DNA of 64,000 bases from Streptomyces sp. NBC_01463 (GTDB lineage: Bacteria; Actinomycetota; Actinomycetes; Streptomycetales; Streptomycetaceae), in the NCBI GenBank assembly GCA_036227345.1, contig CP109468.1, positions 2,666,001-2,730,000 of the forward strand, given 5' to 3'. Each line of letters opens with the position of its first letter. The first letter of the stretch is position 1. Shown in pieces: positions 1 through 9,851 of this stretch. The position numbers and the translations under genes are program-made. The notes under the pieces are model-generated. The model did not search any database and had not been told where the DNA came from. It worked only from the letters and a program-made list of their open reading frames with translations.

Positions 1-1275
1 CGTGAAGACCTCGTTCTCGGGGTCGCTGCACTCGATGACGGTCGGGCGGACGAAGTAGCCCACCGAGTCGTCGTAGGTGCCGCCGGCGACGATCGTGCAC
101 GCCGGGTCGGCCGCGGCGCGGTCGATGGCGGCCTTGTTCTTCGCGAAGGCGCGGTCGTCGATGACGGCACCCATGAAGTGCGACAGGTCGGTGACGTCGC
201 CCATCGTGATGGAGTCGACCTCGGCCGCGAACTTCTCCTTGAAACCGGAGTTCCAGATGGAGGCCGGGACGTAGGCGCGCGAGGACGCGGAGCACTTCTG
301 GCCCTGGAATTCGAAGGAGCCGCGGGTCAGCGCGGTCTTCAGGATCGCGTGGTCGGCCGACGGGTGCGCGACGACGAAGTCCTTGCCGCCGGTCTCGCCG
401 ACGAGACGCGGGTAGGTGCGGTACTTCGCGATGTTGTTGCCGACCGTCTTCCACAGGTGCTGGAAGGTGGGGGTCGAGCCGGTGAAGTGGATACCGGCCA
501 GGTCGCGGTGGTTCAGGGCCACCTCGGAGACGGCGATGCCGTCACCGGTCACCAGGTTGATGACGCCCTTGGGCAGACCGGCCTCCTCCAGGAGCTGCAT
601 CAGCAGCACGGCGGCGTGGGTCTGCGTGGGGGACGGCTTCCAGACCACCACGTTGCCCATGAGGGCCGGGGCGGTGGGCAGGTTGCCCGCGATGGCCGTG
701 AAGTTGAACGGCGTGATCGCGTAGACGAAGCCCTCCAGCGGGCGGTGGTCCATGCGGTTCCACACGCCCGGGGAGTTGGCCGGGGGCTGCTCGGCCAGGA
801 TCTGGCGCGCGTAGTGCACGTTGAAGCGCCAGAAGTCGACGAGCTCGCAGGGGGTGTCGATCTCGGCCTGCTGGGCGGTCTTGCCCTGGCCGAGCATCGT
901 GGAGGCGGCCAGCGTCTCGCGCCAGGGGCCGGAGAGCAGCTCGGCGGCGCGCAGGATGATCGCGGCGCGGTCGTCGAAGGCCATCGCGCGCCAGGCCGGA
1001 GCGGCGGCGAGGGCGGCGTCGACCGCGTCCTGCGCGTCCTGCTTCGTGGCACCGGCGTAGGTGCCGATGACGGCCTTGTGGTTGTGGGGCTGCACGACGT
1101 CGAAACGCTCGCCGCCGCCCATCCGCTTCTCGCCGCCGATGGTCATCGGCAGGTCGATCGGGTTCTGGCCGATCTCCTTGAGCTTGGCCTCCAGGCGGGC
1201 GCGCTCCGGGGAGCCCGGGGCGTAGGAGTGGACCGGCTCGTTGACCGGCGCGGGGACCTGGGTTACAGCGTCCAT
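1..1275 (-). CDS. pruA: 1-pyrroline-5-carboxylate dehydrogenase, 3' end outside window
   Basis: NAD-dependent oxidation of L-glutamate gamma-semialdehyde/P5C to glutamate, the second step of proline catabolism. The visible 425 codons begin with ATG at 1275 (MDAVTQVPAPVNEPVHSYAP). They include the aldehyde dehydrogenase general base Glu294 in VGETGGKD and the nucleophile Cys328 in FEFQGQKCSASS; the 34-residue spacing is the family standard. Full-length family members have about 540 residues, so roughly 115 C-terminal residues lie beyond the left edge. The gene starts 38 bp after the proline dehydrogenase stop, so the two probably form one operon with the intermediate passed between them. The assignment is strong; only the 3' end is unseen. 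Confidence 0.95.
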   Translation of the reverse strand, partial: MDAVTQVPAPVNEPVHSYAPGSPERARLEAKLKEIGQNPIDLPMTIGGEKRMGGGERFDVVQPHNHKAVIGTYAGATKQDAQDAVDAALAAAPAWRAMAFDDRAAIILRAAELLSGPWRETLAASTMLGQGKTAQQAEIDTPCELVDFWRFNVHYARQILAEQPPANSPGVWNRMDHRPLEGFVYAITPFNFTAIAGNLPTAPALMGNVVVWKPSPTQTHAAVLLMQLLEEAGLPKGVINLVTGDGIAVSEVALNHRDLAGIHFTGSTPTFQHLWKTVGNNIAKYRTYPRLVGETGGKDFVVAHPSADHAILKTALTRGSFEFQGQKCSASSRAYVPASIWNSGFKEKFAAEVDSITMGDVTDLSHFMGAVIDDRAFAKNKAAIDRAAADPACTIVAGGTYDDSVGYFVRPTVIECSDPENEVFT

Positions 1276-1313
1276 GGGTTCCGTGGCTCCTTGGGTAGAG
1301 AGGTGGAGGGGGC

Positions 1314-2240
1314 TCAGCCCTTGGTGAGGATGGAGCGGCCGAAGAACAGCAGGTTGGCCGGCTTCTCCGCGAGGCGGCGCATGAAGTAGCCGTACCAGTC
1401 GGTGCCGTACGCGGTGTAGACACGCATGCGGTGTCCCTCGGCCGCGAGCCGGATGTGCTCGTCGCTGCGGATGCCGTACAGCATCTGGAACTCGTACTCG
1501 TCGAGCTTGCGCCCGGCCTTGCGGCCGAGCTCCTGGGCGATGGCGATCAGGCGCGGGTCGTGGGACCCGATCATCGGGTAGCCCTCGCCCTCCATCAGGG
1601 TCTTCAGGATGCGGACGTACGCCTTGTCGATCTCGGCCTTGTCCTGGTACGCGACGGAGGCGGGCTCCTTGTAGGCGCCCTTCACGATGCGCACGCGGCT
1701 GCCGGCGGCGGCCAGGCGGCGGGCGTCGTCCTCGGTGCGGAAGAGGTAGGCCTGGATGACGCATCCGGTCTGCGGGTAGTCCTTCCGCAGCTCCTCGTGG
1801 ATGGCGAACATCGAGTCGAGGGTGGTGTGGTCCTCGGCGTCCAGGGTGACCGTGGTGCCGATCGCGGCGGCGGCCTCGACGACCGGGCGGACGTTGGCGA
1901 GGGCCAGCTCGTGGCCGTCCTCCAGCGCCTGGCCGAACATCGAGAGCTTGACGGACATCTCGGCCCTGGTGCCCAGGCCGAGGTCCTTGAGGCGGCCGAC
2001 GAGCTCCAGGTAGGCGTCGCGCGCGGCGGCGGCCTGCGCGGGCGTGGTGATGTCCTCACCGACCACGTCGAGCGTGACTTCGAGGCCCTTGTCTGCGGCG
2101 TCCTCGATGATCGGGACGACCTGCTCGACCGTCTCACCGGCGATGAACCGGTCGACGACCTGCTTCGTGCCCGGGGCTGCCGAGATGAAACGGCGCATCT
2201 TGTCGCTGCGTGACGCGGCGAGAATCACGGGACCCAGCAC
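1314..2240 (-). CDS. proline dehydrogenase (monofunctional, FAD-dependent)
   Basis: Oxidises L-proline to P5C and passes electrons through FAD to the respiratory chain. The 308 residues match the usual length of monofunctional ProDH. The C-terminal block with DEYEFQMLYGIR and YGYFMRRLAE carries the arginine pair that holds the proline carboxylate. The open frame continues upstream to 2369, but I chose GTG at 2240 because GGAGG sits 6 nt before it and the residues just inside (VLGPVILAASRSDKMRRFI) are typical of the family. It is first in the operon with the P5C dehydrogenase and diverges from a PucR-type regulator. The 183-bp gap with palindromes probably holds its control site. Confidence 0.93.
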   Translation of the reverse strand: MLGPVILAASRSDKMRRFISAAPGTKQVVDRFIAGETVEQVVPIIEDAADKGLEVTLDVVGEDITTPAQAAAARDAYLELVGRLKDLGLGTRAEMSVKLSMFGQALEDGHELALANVRPVVEAAAAIGTTVTLDAEDHTTLDSMFAIHEELRKDYPQTGCVIQAYLFRTEDDARRLAAAGSRVRIVKGAYKEPASVAYQDKAEIDKAYVRILKTLMEGEGYPMIGSHDPRLIAIAQELGRKAGRKLDEYEFQMLYGIRSDEHIRLAAEGHRMRVYTAYGTDWYGYFMRRLAEKPANLLFFGRSILTKG

Positions 2241-2333
2241 GGGGCACCTCCACGGAAAGTACGGACGAAAGCCGTACCGCGGCTCTATGACGAACATAAG
2301 CGGTACAGCACGGAGAACCACCGTGAAATCTAG

Positions 2334-2403
2334 GGATCTCTCCGATCCTGTGCCATCGACAGCTGTCACGCATCCGTGCCCTGGATCTCAGACATATGTC
2401 TGA
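2334..2403. promoter_or_regulatory. three palindromes in the proDH/pucR divergent intergenic region
   Basis: Three inverted repeats lie in the 183 bp between the two divergent starts. They are GGATC-N5-GATCC at 2334-2348, GACAGCTGTC at 2358-2367, and a perfect 16-mer TCAGACATATGTCTGA at 2388-2403, which ends 20 nt before the regulator's GTG. The 16-mer is the best candidate operator for the PucR-type protein, by autoregulation or proline-dependent activation. Binding is inferred from position and symmetry only. Confidence 0.5.
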
Positions 2404-2423
2404 AGGGGTGCGAGAATGGCCGG

Positions 2424-3566
2424 GTGAAGGGCGATTACCAGGAGCTGGTCGACGAGATCTCCGCGCTGCTCGGTGTCCCCGCGACGCTGGAGAACCGGGA
2501 TTTCGGCCTCGTCGCCTTCGGTGCCCACGACAGCGACGACGACACGGCGATGGACCCGGTCCGCACCCGGTCGATCCTGACCCGCCGCTCGACCCCGGCG
2601 GTCCGCGCCTGGTTCGAGAACTTCGGCATCACCCGCGCCACCGGCCCCGTCCGCATCCCGGCCGCCCCGGAGGCCGGTGTCTACCGGGACCGGATCTGTC
2701 TGCCGGTACGCCATCGGGGTGTCGTGCTCGGTTACGTATGGCTGCTGGACGCCGACCCGGGACCCACCGACCCGCAGCTCGACGCGGCGATGGAGGTGGC
2801 GGCCCGGATCGGGGCCCTGCTCTCCGACGAGGCGCGGGCGGGCACGGACCTGTCCCGGGAGTTCGGCGCGGTGCTCACGGCGGGGCGCGGCTGGCAGCGC
2901 GACATGGCGGTGGCCGCGCTCGCCGAGGCGCTCGGCCCGGACGCGGAGGGGCTGCACACCGTGGTGTGCGTGACGCCGTGGCCGGACGATCCGCCGTCGG
3001 CGCGCGCGGTGCCCTCCGCGGCGGCCCTGTCCGCCGCCCCGTTCCCGGGCGGTCCCGGCACGCCGGCACTGGCCGCGCTCGTCCGGCTGCGGTCGCACGA
3101 CGTCCTGGACCCGGCGCTCACCGCCGCCGACCGGCTGCGCACCACCGGTGGGGCGGCCGCCACGGCGGGGATCGCGGTGCCCCGGCGCGGTCTTGCCGAG
3201 CTGGCCGACGCCTGGCACGAGGCATCCGCCGCGGCGCGGGCGGCCGCGGCGGAGACCCGGTTCGGCCCGGTCGCCGAGTGGTCGGCCATCGGCCCGTACC
3301 GGCTGCTGACCGCGCTCACCCCGGACACGCTGCCGGACCACACGGTCCGCCCCCTGCTCACCCCGTCGCACCGGGACCTCGCCCGCACCGCGGAGGTGTT
3401 CCTCGACTGCGCCGGCCAGGCGTCCCGGACCGCCGCCGAGCTGGGCATCCACCGGCAGACGCTGTACTACCGCCTCTCCCGGGTCCAGCAGCTCACCGGC
3501 CTCGACCTGAACGACGGCGAGGACCGGCTGCTGCTGCACATGGCGCTGAAGTCCGCCCGGCTCTGA
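2424..3566 (+). CDS. PucR-type helix-turn-helix transcriptional regulator
   Basis: 380 residues. The N-terminal two thirds resemble the GAF-like sensing region of PucR/CdaR regulators. The C-terminus (about residues 325-375: [20 protein letters not shown], then [18 protein letters not shown]) is the HTH_30 DNA-binding module of that family. The frame opens at 2376, but GTG at 2424 ([18 protein letters not shown]) is preferred because it matches family N-termini and lies just past the 16-bp palindrome. Divergence from the proline catabolic genes suggests it controls them in response to proline. That role is inferred; PucR-type proline activators beside put/pru genes are known in actinobacteria. 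Confidence 0.9.
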   Translation: MKGDYQELVDEISALLGVPATLENRDFGLVAFGAHDSDDDTAMDPVRTRSILTRRSTPAVRAWFENFGITRATGPVRIPAAPEAGVYRDRICLPVRHRGVVLGYVWLLDADPGPTDPQLDAAMEVAARIGALLSDEARAGTDLSREFGAVLTAGRGWQRDMAVAALAEALGPDAEGLHTVVCVTPWPDDPPSARAVPSAAALSAAPFPGGPGTPALAALVRLRSHDVLDPALTAADRLRTTGGAAATAGIAVPRRGLAELADAWHEASAAARAAAAETRFGPVAEWSAIGPYRLLTALTPDTLPDHTVRPLLTPSHRDLARTAEVFLDCAGQASRTAAELGIHRQTLYYRLSRVQQLTGLDLNDGEDRLLLHMALKSARL

Positions 3567-3579
3567 GGCACCCGAGGGA

Positions 3580-4068
3580 CTACGCGGCCCGCTCGTCCGT
3601 GCCCGGCACCTTGGCGGTGGACAGGGCGATGCGGTTCCAGGTGTTGATGGTGAAGATCAGCGCCAGCAGTCCGCCGAGCGTGGCCTCGTCGAACACGGCC
3701 GCCGCACGGGCGTAGACGTCGTCGGGGACCCCGCCGCGGGAGACCAGGGTGACGGCCTCGGTGAGCGCCAGCGCGGCCCGCTCCTCGGCGGTGAAGAAGT
3801 GCGCGGCCTCCTGCCAGACGGCCACCATGTGCAGCCGCTCCTCGCTCTCCCCCGCCTTGCGGGCGTCGGTGGTGTGCATGTGCAGGCAGTACGCGCAGCC
3901 GTTGAGCTGCGAGGAGCGGATCTGCACCAGTTCCACGAGGGCGGGGTCCAGGCCCTGGCGCGCGGCGGCGTCGAAGCCGATGAGGGCCTTGAAGGCCTTC
4001 GGGGCGGCCTTGGCGAAGTTGATGCGGGGAGCCCGGCCGGCGCTGACTGCGGTGTCGTTGTTCGTCAT
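3580..4068 (-). CDS. carboxymuconolactone decarboxylase / AhpD-like protein
   Basis: 162 residues of the CMD/AhpD fold. The peroxidase-type motif is present: Glu46, then C58-AY-C61 and His65 ([10 protein letters not shown]), the arrangement of alkylhydroperoxidase D-like proteins. It is expected to be a cytosolic thiol oxidoreductase or peroxidase; the substrate cannot be read from sequence. It diverges across 47 bp from a MocR-type regulator gene that is now frameshifted. Pairs of this kind are common in Streptomyces and suggest the MocR protein once regulated it. Its stop lies 13 bp from the convergent stop of the PucR-type gene. Confidence 0.9.
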   Translation of the reverse strand: MTNNDTAVSAGRAPRINFAKAAPKAFKALIGFDAAARQGLDPALVELVQIRSSQLNGCAYCLHMHTTDARKAGESEERLHMVAVWQEAAHFFTAEERAALALTEAVTLVSRGGVPDDVYARAAAVFDEATLGGLLALIFTINTWNRIALSTAKVPGTDERAA

Positions 4069-4115
4069 GTCCTCTACGTTATGAGCCCCAAAGACCTCGC
4101 GTAGGGTGCACTTTC

Positions 4116-5533
4116 ATGTCGGATTCATGGGTCAATTCCGCGGAGCGGATCGGCAGTGACCTGCTCCTCGACCTGGCGGGGCCCGGCAGCCGCCGGGCCG
4201 TCCTCATCCGTGCGCTGCGCGACGCCGTACGGGACGGGAGGCTGGCCCCCGGCACCCGGCTGCCGCCCTACCGGTCGCTCGCGGCCGATCTCGGTCTGGC
4301 CCGCAACACCGTCGCCGACGCCTACGCGGAACTGGTCGCCGAGGGCTGGCTGACCGCCCGGCAGGGTTCCGGGACCCGGGTCGCCCGGCGCGCCGCACCC
4401 GTGGCACCCGCCCGGGTGCCGAAGAGGGCGCCGCACGCCCCGGCCGGTCCCGTGCACGATCTGCGCCAGGGCCGGCCGGACGCCGGTTCCTTCCCCCGTA
4501 CCGCCTGGCTGTCCGCCGCCCGGCGCGCGCTGAACGCGGCACCCAACGACGCCTTCGGCCCCGGCGATCCGCAGGGCAGGACCGGCTCCGCCACGCCCTG
4601 ACGGACTATCTGGCTCGCTCGCGCGGGGTCCGCACCACTCCCGGACGGATCGTGATCTGCTCCGGGTTCGCCCATGCCCTGCGGCTGCTGTCGGGGTGCG
4701 GCCTCCTGCGCGGCCCGCTGGCGGTGGAGTCGTACGGGCTCGGCTTCCACCGGTCGGTCCTGGACGCCGCATCGGTGCGCACGGTGCCGCTCGCGCTCGA
4801 CGAGGACGGTGCGCGCGTCGACGAACTGGGCGGGCTGCCGGGTGTGCGGGGCGTCCTGCTGACGCCCGCTCACCAGTTCCCCACCGGCGGGCCGCTGCGT
4901 CCGGAGCGCCGCTCAGCCGTCGTCGACTGGGCCCGCGCGCGGGACGGGCTGGTGCTGGAGGACGACTACGACGGGGAGTTCCGGTACGACCGGGAGCCGG
5001 TGGGTGCCGTGCAGGGGCTGGACCCGGACCGGGTCGTGTACGCCGGCTCGGTCAGCAAGAGCCTGTCGCCGGCGATCCGGCTGGGGTGGATGGTGCTGCC
5101 GGAGCGGCTCGTCGGGCAGGTCCTGACGGCGAAGGGCGAGCGCGAGGCCTGGGCGAGCGTGCCGGACCAGCTGACCCTGGCCGAGCTGATCGTGTCGGGG
5201 CAGTACGACCGTCATGTCCGCCGGATGCGCCGCAGCTACCGCGAGCGCCGGGACCGGCTCGTCGCGGCGCTCGCCGAGCACGCCCCGCACATCACGGCCA
5301 CCGGGATCGCGGCCGGTCTGCACGCGGTCCTGCGGCTGCCGCCCGGCACCGAGCAGTCCACGGTCAAGGCCGCCGCCTGGCAGGGCCTCGCCCTGGACGG
5401 GCTGGACGGCTTCCGCCACCCGGCAGCCCCGGCCACGGCCCCGGACGGCCTGGTCGTGGGCTACGCCGCCCCGCCGGACCACGCGTTCGGCGCGGCGCTG
5501 GAGGCGCTCTGCCGGGCGCTGCCGCCGGCCTGA
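4116..5533 (+). pseudogene. MocR/PdxR-type GntR-aminotransferase regulator, frameshifted
   Basis: The first part (from ATG 4116) encodes a GntR winged helix ([20 protein letters not shown]) and linker, but stops at 4601. The fold-type I aminotransferase-like domain continues in another frame to 5533, with the PLP-lysine motif AGSVSKSLSPAIRLGW and VLEDDYDGEFRYDREP. The join is at about 4575-4580: after GDPQG only two bases (ag) precede the in-frame gac cgg ctc that resumes the conserved run [15 protein letters not shown], so one base is missing. The repaired protein would have about 472 residues, normal for the family. Either it is a recent natural inactivation or an assembly error; both halves keep clean coding bias, so any mutation is young. 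Confidence 0.85.
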
Positions 5534-5558
5534 CGGACACGGGCCCGGCCGAAGGTGC

Positions 5559-6086
5559 CTACAGCCAGGACGGCGGGTCGGGCGCGACGATCGGGCGGTC
5601 GCTGACGACGGCGGCCATGACCACGGGCGCGTCCCCGTCGCTGCGCCCCACGCTCACTCCGACCCAGCGCCGCCGCTCGGACACCGGCCCCCAGGCCGCC
5701 AGGTCGCCGTAGCAGTCCTCGTCGAGGAGTGCCCCGAAGAGCGGCGGGACCGGTTCGTCGTTCTCCCGCAGGAGCAGCGCCCCGTGGACGGCCACCGGGT
5801 GGTGGGCGCCCCAGCGGGCCTCCAGTTCCCCGACGAGCGAGGCCAGCCGCGCCTCGGCCGCCTCCTCCTCGTCGTCCCACTCCTCGCCGTCCGCGTCGTC
5901 GTCTCCGTCGCCCTCCCAGAGCGGGACGATCCGGAAGCCCTCGCCCGCGGTCACCGTCCACTCCCCCGTGTCCGGGTCCCCCTCGGCCACGGCAGGGCCG
6001 GCGGCCGGCAGGGGCGAGGCGAGCAGGGTCTCGATGTCGGCGACGGCCCGTGCGAGGTCGAACGTCTCCCCGGCCCGGGCGGTCAT
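5559..6086 (-). CDS. hypothetical protein with acidic segment
   Basis: 175 residues, not recognised. The middle holds a strongly acidic stretch (residues about 58-75, GDGDDDADGEEWDDEEEA). The C-terminal half has a compact hydrophobic/aromatic pattern (VAVHGALLLRENDEPVPPLF, then WGPVSERRRWVGVSVGRSDG) that looks like a small globular domain. There is no signal peptide or membrane segment. The open frame runs far upstream, but the start at ATG 6086 avoids overlap with the TetR gene; its ribosome site is weak and a slightly upstream GTG is possible. It converges on the broken MocR gene with a 25-bp gap. Confidence 0.65.
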   Translation of the reverse strand: MTARAGETFDLARAVADIETLLASPLPAAGPAVAEGDPDTGEWTVTAGEGFRIVPLWEGDGDDDADGEEWDDEEEAAEARLASLVGELEARWGAHHPVAVHGALLLRENDEPVPPLFGALLDEDCYGDLAAWGPVSERRRWVGVSVGRSDGDAPVVMAAVVSDRPIVAPDPPSWL

Positions 6087-6187
6087 CGCGGGCCGCCGTT
6101 CCCGCGGGGTTCCTGGATTCGCTGCCTCATGGGTGCCAACTCCTGCCTGCGCCGACGACGTGACCGAGCGTGCGAGCACGGTCCAGG

Positions 6188-6793
6188 CTAAGGGCTGTCC
6201 GGGGCGGCCGGGGCGACCCGGCCTTCCAGCACGGCCTTCAGGCCGTCCGTCAGATCCTGCGCCGAGGGCGCCGATTCGCTGTCCATCAGCCACTGGACCA
6301 TGACGCCGGCCAGCAGCGCCTGGCAGAACAGACCGGCCACCCGCGCCCTCTCGGGGTCGGTGGCGGGGTCGATGCCCAGCATGTTCTCGGCGAGTCCGTC
6401 GCGGCCCTCGCGCTGCGGCCCCGCGAGGGCCTTCTGCAGCTCGGGGTCGGTGTTGATCCGGGAGATGACCTCCATCTGGAGCTGCCAGACCGCCTTGGTC
6501 TGCTCGTAGCTCCCGATCACCCGCTCCCAGGTCTCCCGGAACTGGTCGAGCGGCGCGGACGGCACCTCCGCCCCGCTCGCGGGCTCGTCGCCCCGGGACA
6601 GCACGTCGCCCCACTCCTCCGTCACCTTGAGGAAGGCAAGGTTGAGCAGGGCCTCCTTGGAGCCGTAGTGGTAACCGATGGAGGCGAGATTGGTCCCCGA
6701 GGCCGCCACGATGTCGCGCGCCGTCGTCCGGGCGTAGCCCTTCTCCAGCAGGCAGCGCTTGGCGCCTTCGAGCAGATCCTCACGATGTCCCAT
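6188..6793 (-). CDS. TetR family transcriptional regulator
   Basis: 201 residues. The N-terminal TetR helix-turn-helix is clear (GYARTTARDIVAASGTNLAS followed by IGYHYGSKEALLNLAF), ahead of a diverged ligand-binding domain resembling the TetR_C_11/YcdC-like group. It lies downstream of serA on the same strand. A 20-bp-arm inverted repeat begins 8 nt upstream of its start codon, so autoregulation is likely. No obvious target gene is adjacent, so the effector and regulon are unknown. Confidence 0.9.
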   Translation of the reverse strand: MGHREDLLEGAKRCLLEKGYARTTARDIVAASGTNLASIGYHYGSKEALLNLAFLKVTEEWGDVLSRGDEPASGAEVPSAPLDQFRETWERVIGSYEQTKAVWQLQMEVISRINTDPELQKALAGPQREGRDGLAENMLGIDPATDPERARVAGLFCQALLAGVMVQWLMDSESAPSAQDLTDGLKAVLEGRVAPAAPDSP

Positions 6794-6801
6794 ATCAGCA
6801 G

Positions 6802-6854
6802 CGTACCCGGCATGCAGACGTTTGTGTAAGACGCACGTCTACATACCGGGTACG
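6802..6854. promoter_or_regulatory. large inverted repeat between serA and the TetR gene
   Basis: The arms are CGTACCCGGCATGCAGACGT (6802-6821) and ACGTCTACATACCGGGTACG (6835-6854), matching at 18 of 20 positions around a 13-nt spacer. A second palindrome, AGACG-CA-CGTCT, lies at 6829-6840. It begins 8 nt upstream of the TetR start and 19 nt past the serA stop. It could be a multi-site TetR operator, a serA terminator, or both. The geometry is directly visible; function is inferred. Confidence 0.6.
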
Positions 6855-6872
6855 GCTGGTCAGCTGCGGAAC

Positions 6873-8465
6873 TCAGTCGGTCAGGTTCACCGAACGGGCC
6901 GAGGCCGCGCCGATCTCCGAGGAGATCTCGGCCAGCACCGACGCCGGGACGTCGTCGTCGACGGTGAGGACGACGAGCGCCTCGCCGCCCACGTCGGCGC
7001 GCGACACCTGCATGCCCGCGATGTTCAGCCCGGCCTCGCCGAGGATCTTGCCGACCGCGCCGACGACACCGGGGCGGTCGTCGTAGCGCAGCACGACCAT
7101 GTGGTCGGCGAGCGCCAGGTCCACATCGTGCTCGCCGATGGCGACGATCTTCTGGAGGTGCTTGGGGCCGGCCAGCGTGCCGGACACCGCGACCTCCTGG
7201 CCGTCGGCCAGGGTGCCGCGGACCGTGACCACGTTGCGGTGGTCGGGCGACTCGGAGCTGGTGGTGAGGCGGACCTCGACACCGCGCTCCTGCGCGAACA
7301 GCGGAGCGTTCACGTACGACACGGTCTCGTCGACGACGTCCTCGAAGACGCCCTTGAGCGCGGAGAGTTCGAGCACCTTCACGTCGTGCTGGGTGATCTC
7401 GCCGTACACCTCGACGTCGAGGCGGGCCGCGACCTCGCCCGCGAGCGCGGTGAAGATCCGGCCGAGCTTCTCGGCGAGCGGCAGCCCGGGACGGACGTCC
7501 TCGGCGATGACGCCGCCCTGGACGTTGACCGCGTCCGGCACGAGCTCACCGGCGAGCGCGAGGCGCACCGACTTGGCGACCGCGATACCGGCCTTCTCCT
7601 GGGCCTCGTCCGTGGAGGCGCCGAGGTGCGGGGTGCAGACGACCTGGTCGAACTGGAACAGCGGGGAGTCCGTGCACGGCTCCTTGGTGTACACGTCGAG
7701 GCCGGCGCCGGCGACGCGGCCCTCCTTGAGGGCGGAGGCGAGCGCCTCCTCGTCGACGATGCCGCCGCGCGCGGCGTTGACGATGCGCACCGAGGGCTTC
7801 ACCTTGTGCAGCGCCTCGTCACCGATCAGGCCGAGCGTCTCCGGGGTCTTGGGGAGGTGCACGGTGATGAAGTCGGAGACCTCCAGCAGCTCGTCCAGCG
7901 AGAGGAGCTTGACGCCCATCTGCGCGGCGCGCGCTGGCTGGACGTAGGGGTCGTACGCGACGATCTTCATGCCGAAGGCCGACATGCGCTGGGCGACCAG
8001 GACGCCGATACGGCCGAGGCCGACGACACCGAGGGTCTTCTCGCTCAGCTCGACACCGGTGTACTTGGAGCGCTTCCACTCGCCGTTCTTGAGGGCGGTG
8101 TTGGCCTGGGGGATGTTGCGCGCGGTGGCGACGAGCAGACCGCAGGCCAGCTCGGCGGCGGTGACGATGTTGGAGGTCGGGGCGTTCACGACCATGACGC
8201 CGGCCTTGGTGGCCGAGGAGACATCGACGTTGTCCAGACCGACACCCGCGCGGGCGACGACCTTCAGCTTCTTCGCGGCGGCGATGGCCTCGGCGTCGAC
8301 CTTGGTGGCGGAGCGCACCAGGATGGCGTCGACATCGACGATCGCGGGGAGGAGCTCGGCGCGGTCCGCGCCGTTGCAGTGCCGGATCTCGAAGTCCGGT
8401 CCCAGGGCGTCCACCGTGGCGGGCGACAGCTCTTCAGCGATGAGTACGACAGGTTTCGAGCTCAC
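6873..8465 (-). CDS. serA: D-3-phosphoglycerate dehydrogenase
   Basis: First step of the phosphorylated serine pathway: NAD-linked oxidation of 3-phosphoglycerate to 3-phosphohydroxypyruvate. 530 residues, the long actinobacterial form. It has an NAD-binding GLGRIG at 149-154 and the catalytic triad Arg233 (NAARGGIVDE), Glu262 (DVYTKEP) and His280 (VVCTPHLGAS). An allosteric substrate-binding domain follows, and a C-terminal ACT domain from about 455 (VVLRYDDRPGVVGAVGKILG) is the likely site of serine feedback inhibition. GTG at 8465 is chosen because GAGGA precedes it by about 6 nt; a GTG four codons upstream is in frame. It is transcribed downstream of ilvC but separated by a strong terminator. 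Confidence 0.97.
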   Translation of the reverse strand: MSSKPVVLIAEELSPATVDALGPDFEIRHCNGADRAELLPAIVDVDAILVRSATKVDAEAIAAAKKLKVVARAGVGLDNVDVSSATKAGVMVVNAPTSNIVTAAELACGLLVATARNIPQANTALKNGEWKRSKYTGVELSEKTLGVVGLGRIGVLVAQRMSAFGMKIVAYDPYVQPARAAQMGVKLLSLDELLEVSDFITVHLPKTPETLGLIGDEALHKVKPSVRIVNAARGGIVDEEALASALKEGRVAGAGLDVYTKEPCTDSPLFQFDQVVCTPHLGASTDEAQEKAGIAVAKSVRLALAGELVPDAVNVQGGVIAEDVRPGLPLAEKLGRIFTALAGEVAARLDVEVYGEITQHDVKVLELSALKGVFEDVVDETVSYVNAPLFAQERGVEVRLTTSSESPDHRNVVTVRGTLADGQEVAVSGTLAGPKHLQKIVAIGEHDVDLALADHMVVLRYDDRPGVVGAVGKILGEAGLNIAGMQVSRADVGGEALVVLTVDDDVPASVLAEISSEIGAASARSVNLTD

Positions 8466-8697
8466 GTGAGTCCTCACAGATCCAGTGCGGACGGCCGTCC
8501 CGACGGCCGCAGGCGGTGGAGGGGCTTGCCGCGTGGAAGACGCACGACACTGTGGGCCTGACGCGTGTATGTGTTCCGAAGTGTAGTCATGCGCGACGAC
8601 GCATACTGCGCCCCGTTGGAAGGATCACCCACATGAGGCTGGACGACTTGTACACACGTACGACGCCGCCTCTTCCAGCGGATGAAACAGGGCGGAT

Positions 8698-8735
8698 GCC
8701 CGGAGGGGGCGGGCCGTGGCCCGCCCCCTCCGGGC
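8698..8735 (-). terminator. strong hairpin terminator after ilvC
   Basis: Perfect 18-bp GC-rich arms (8698-8715 and 8718-8735) around a 2-nt centre begin 7 bp past the ilvC stop. There is no T-run, as is usual in Streptomyces. It should separate ilvBNC transcription from serA. Confidence 0.85.
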
Positions 8736-8742
8736 ACCGGTG

Positions 8743-9801
<1,059 letters not shown>

Positions 9802-9851
9802 TTACGTTTTCGGGTCTCGCCATACGAGCGGCGCGGCGGACCCGGAATGGT

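Noticed and set aside
1314..2369. Longer proline dehydrogenase start at 2369
   Set aside because: The extra residues run through the palindromic promoter region, while GTG 2240 has a strong ribosome site.
6759..8561. Plus-strand frame of 600 codons opposite serA
   Set aside because: Antisense shadow; serA on the other strand has all catalytic motifs.
8474..8737. Possible small protein upstream of serA
   Set aside because: It runs through the ilvC terminator hairpin, is Arg/Pro-rich without codon bias and lacks a ribosome site.
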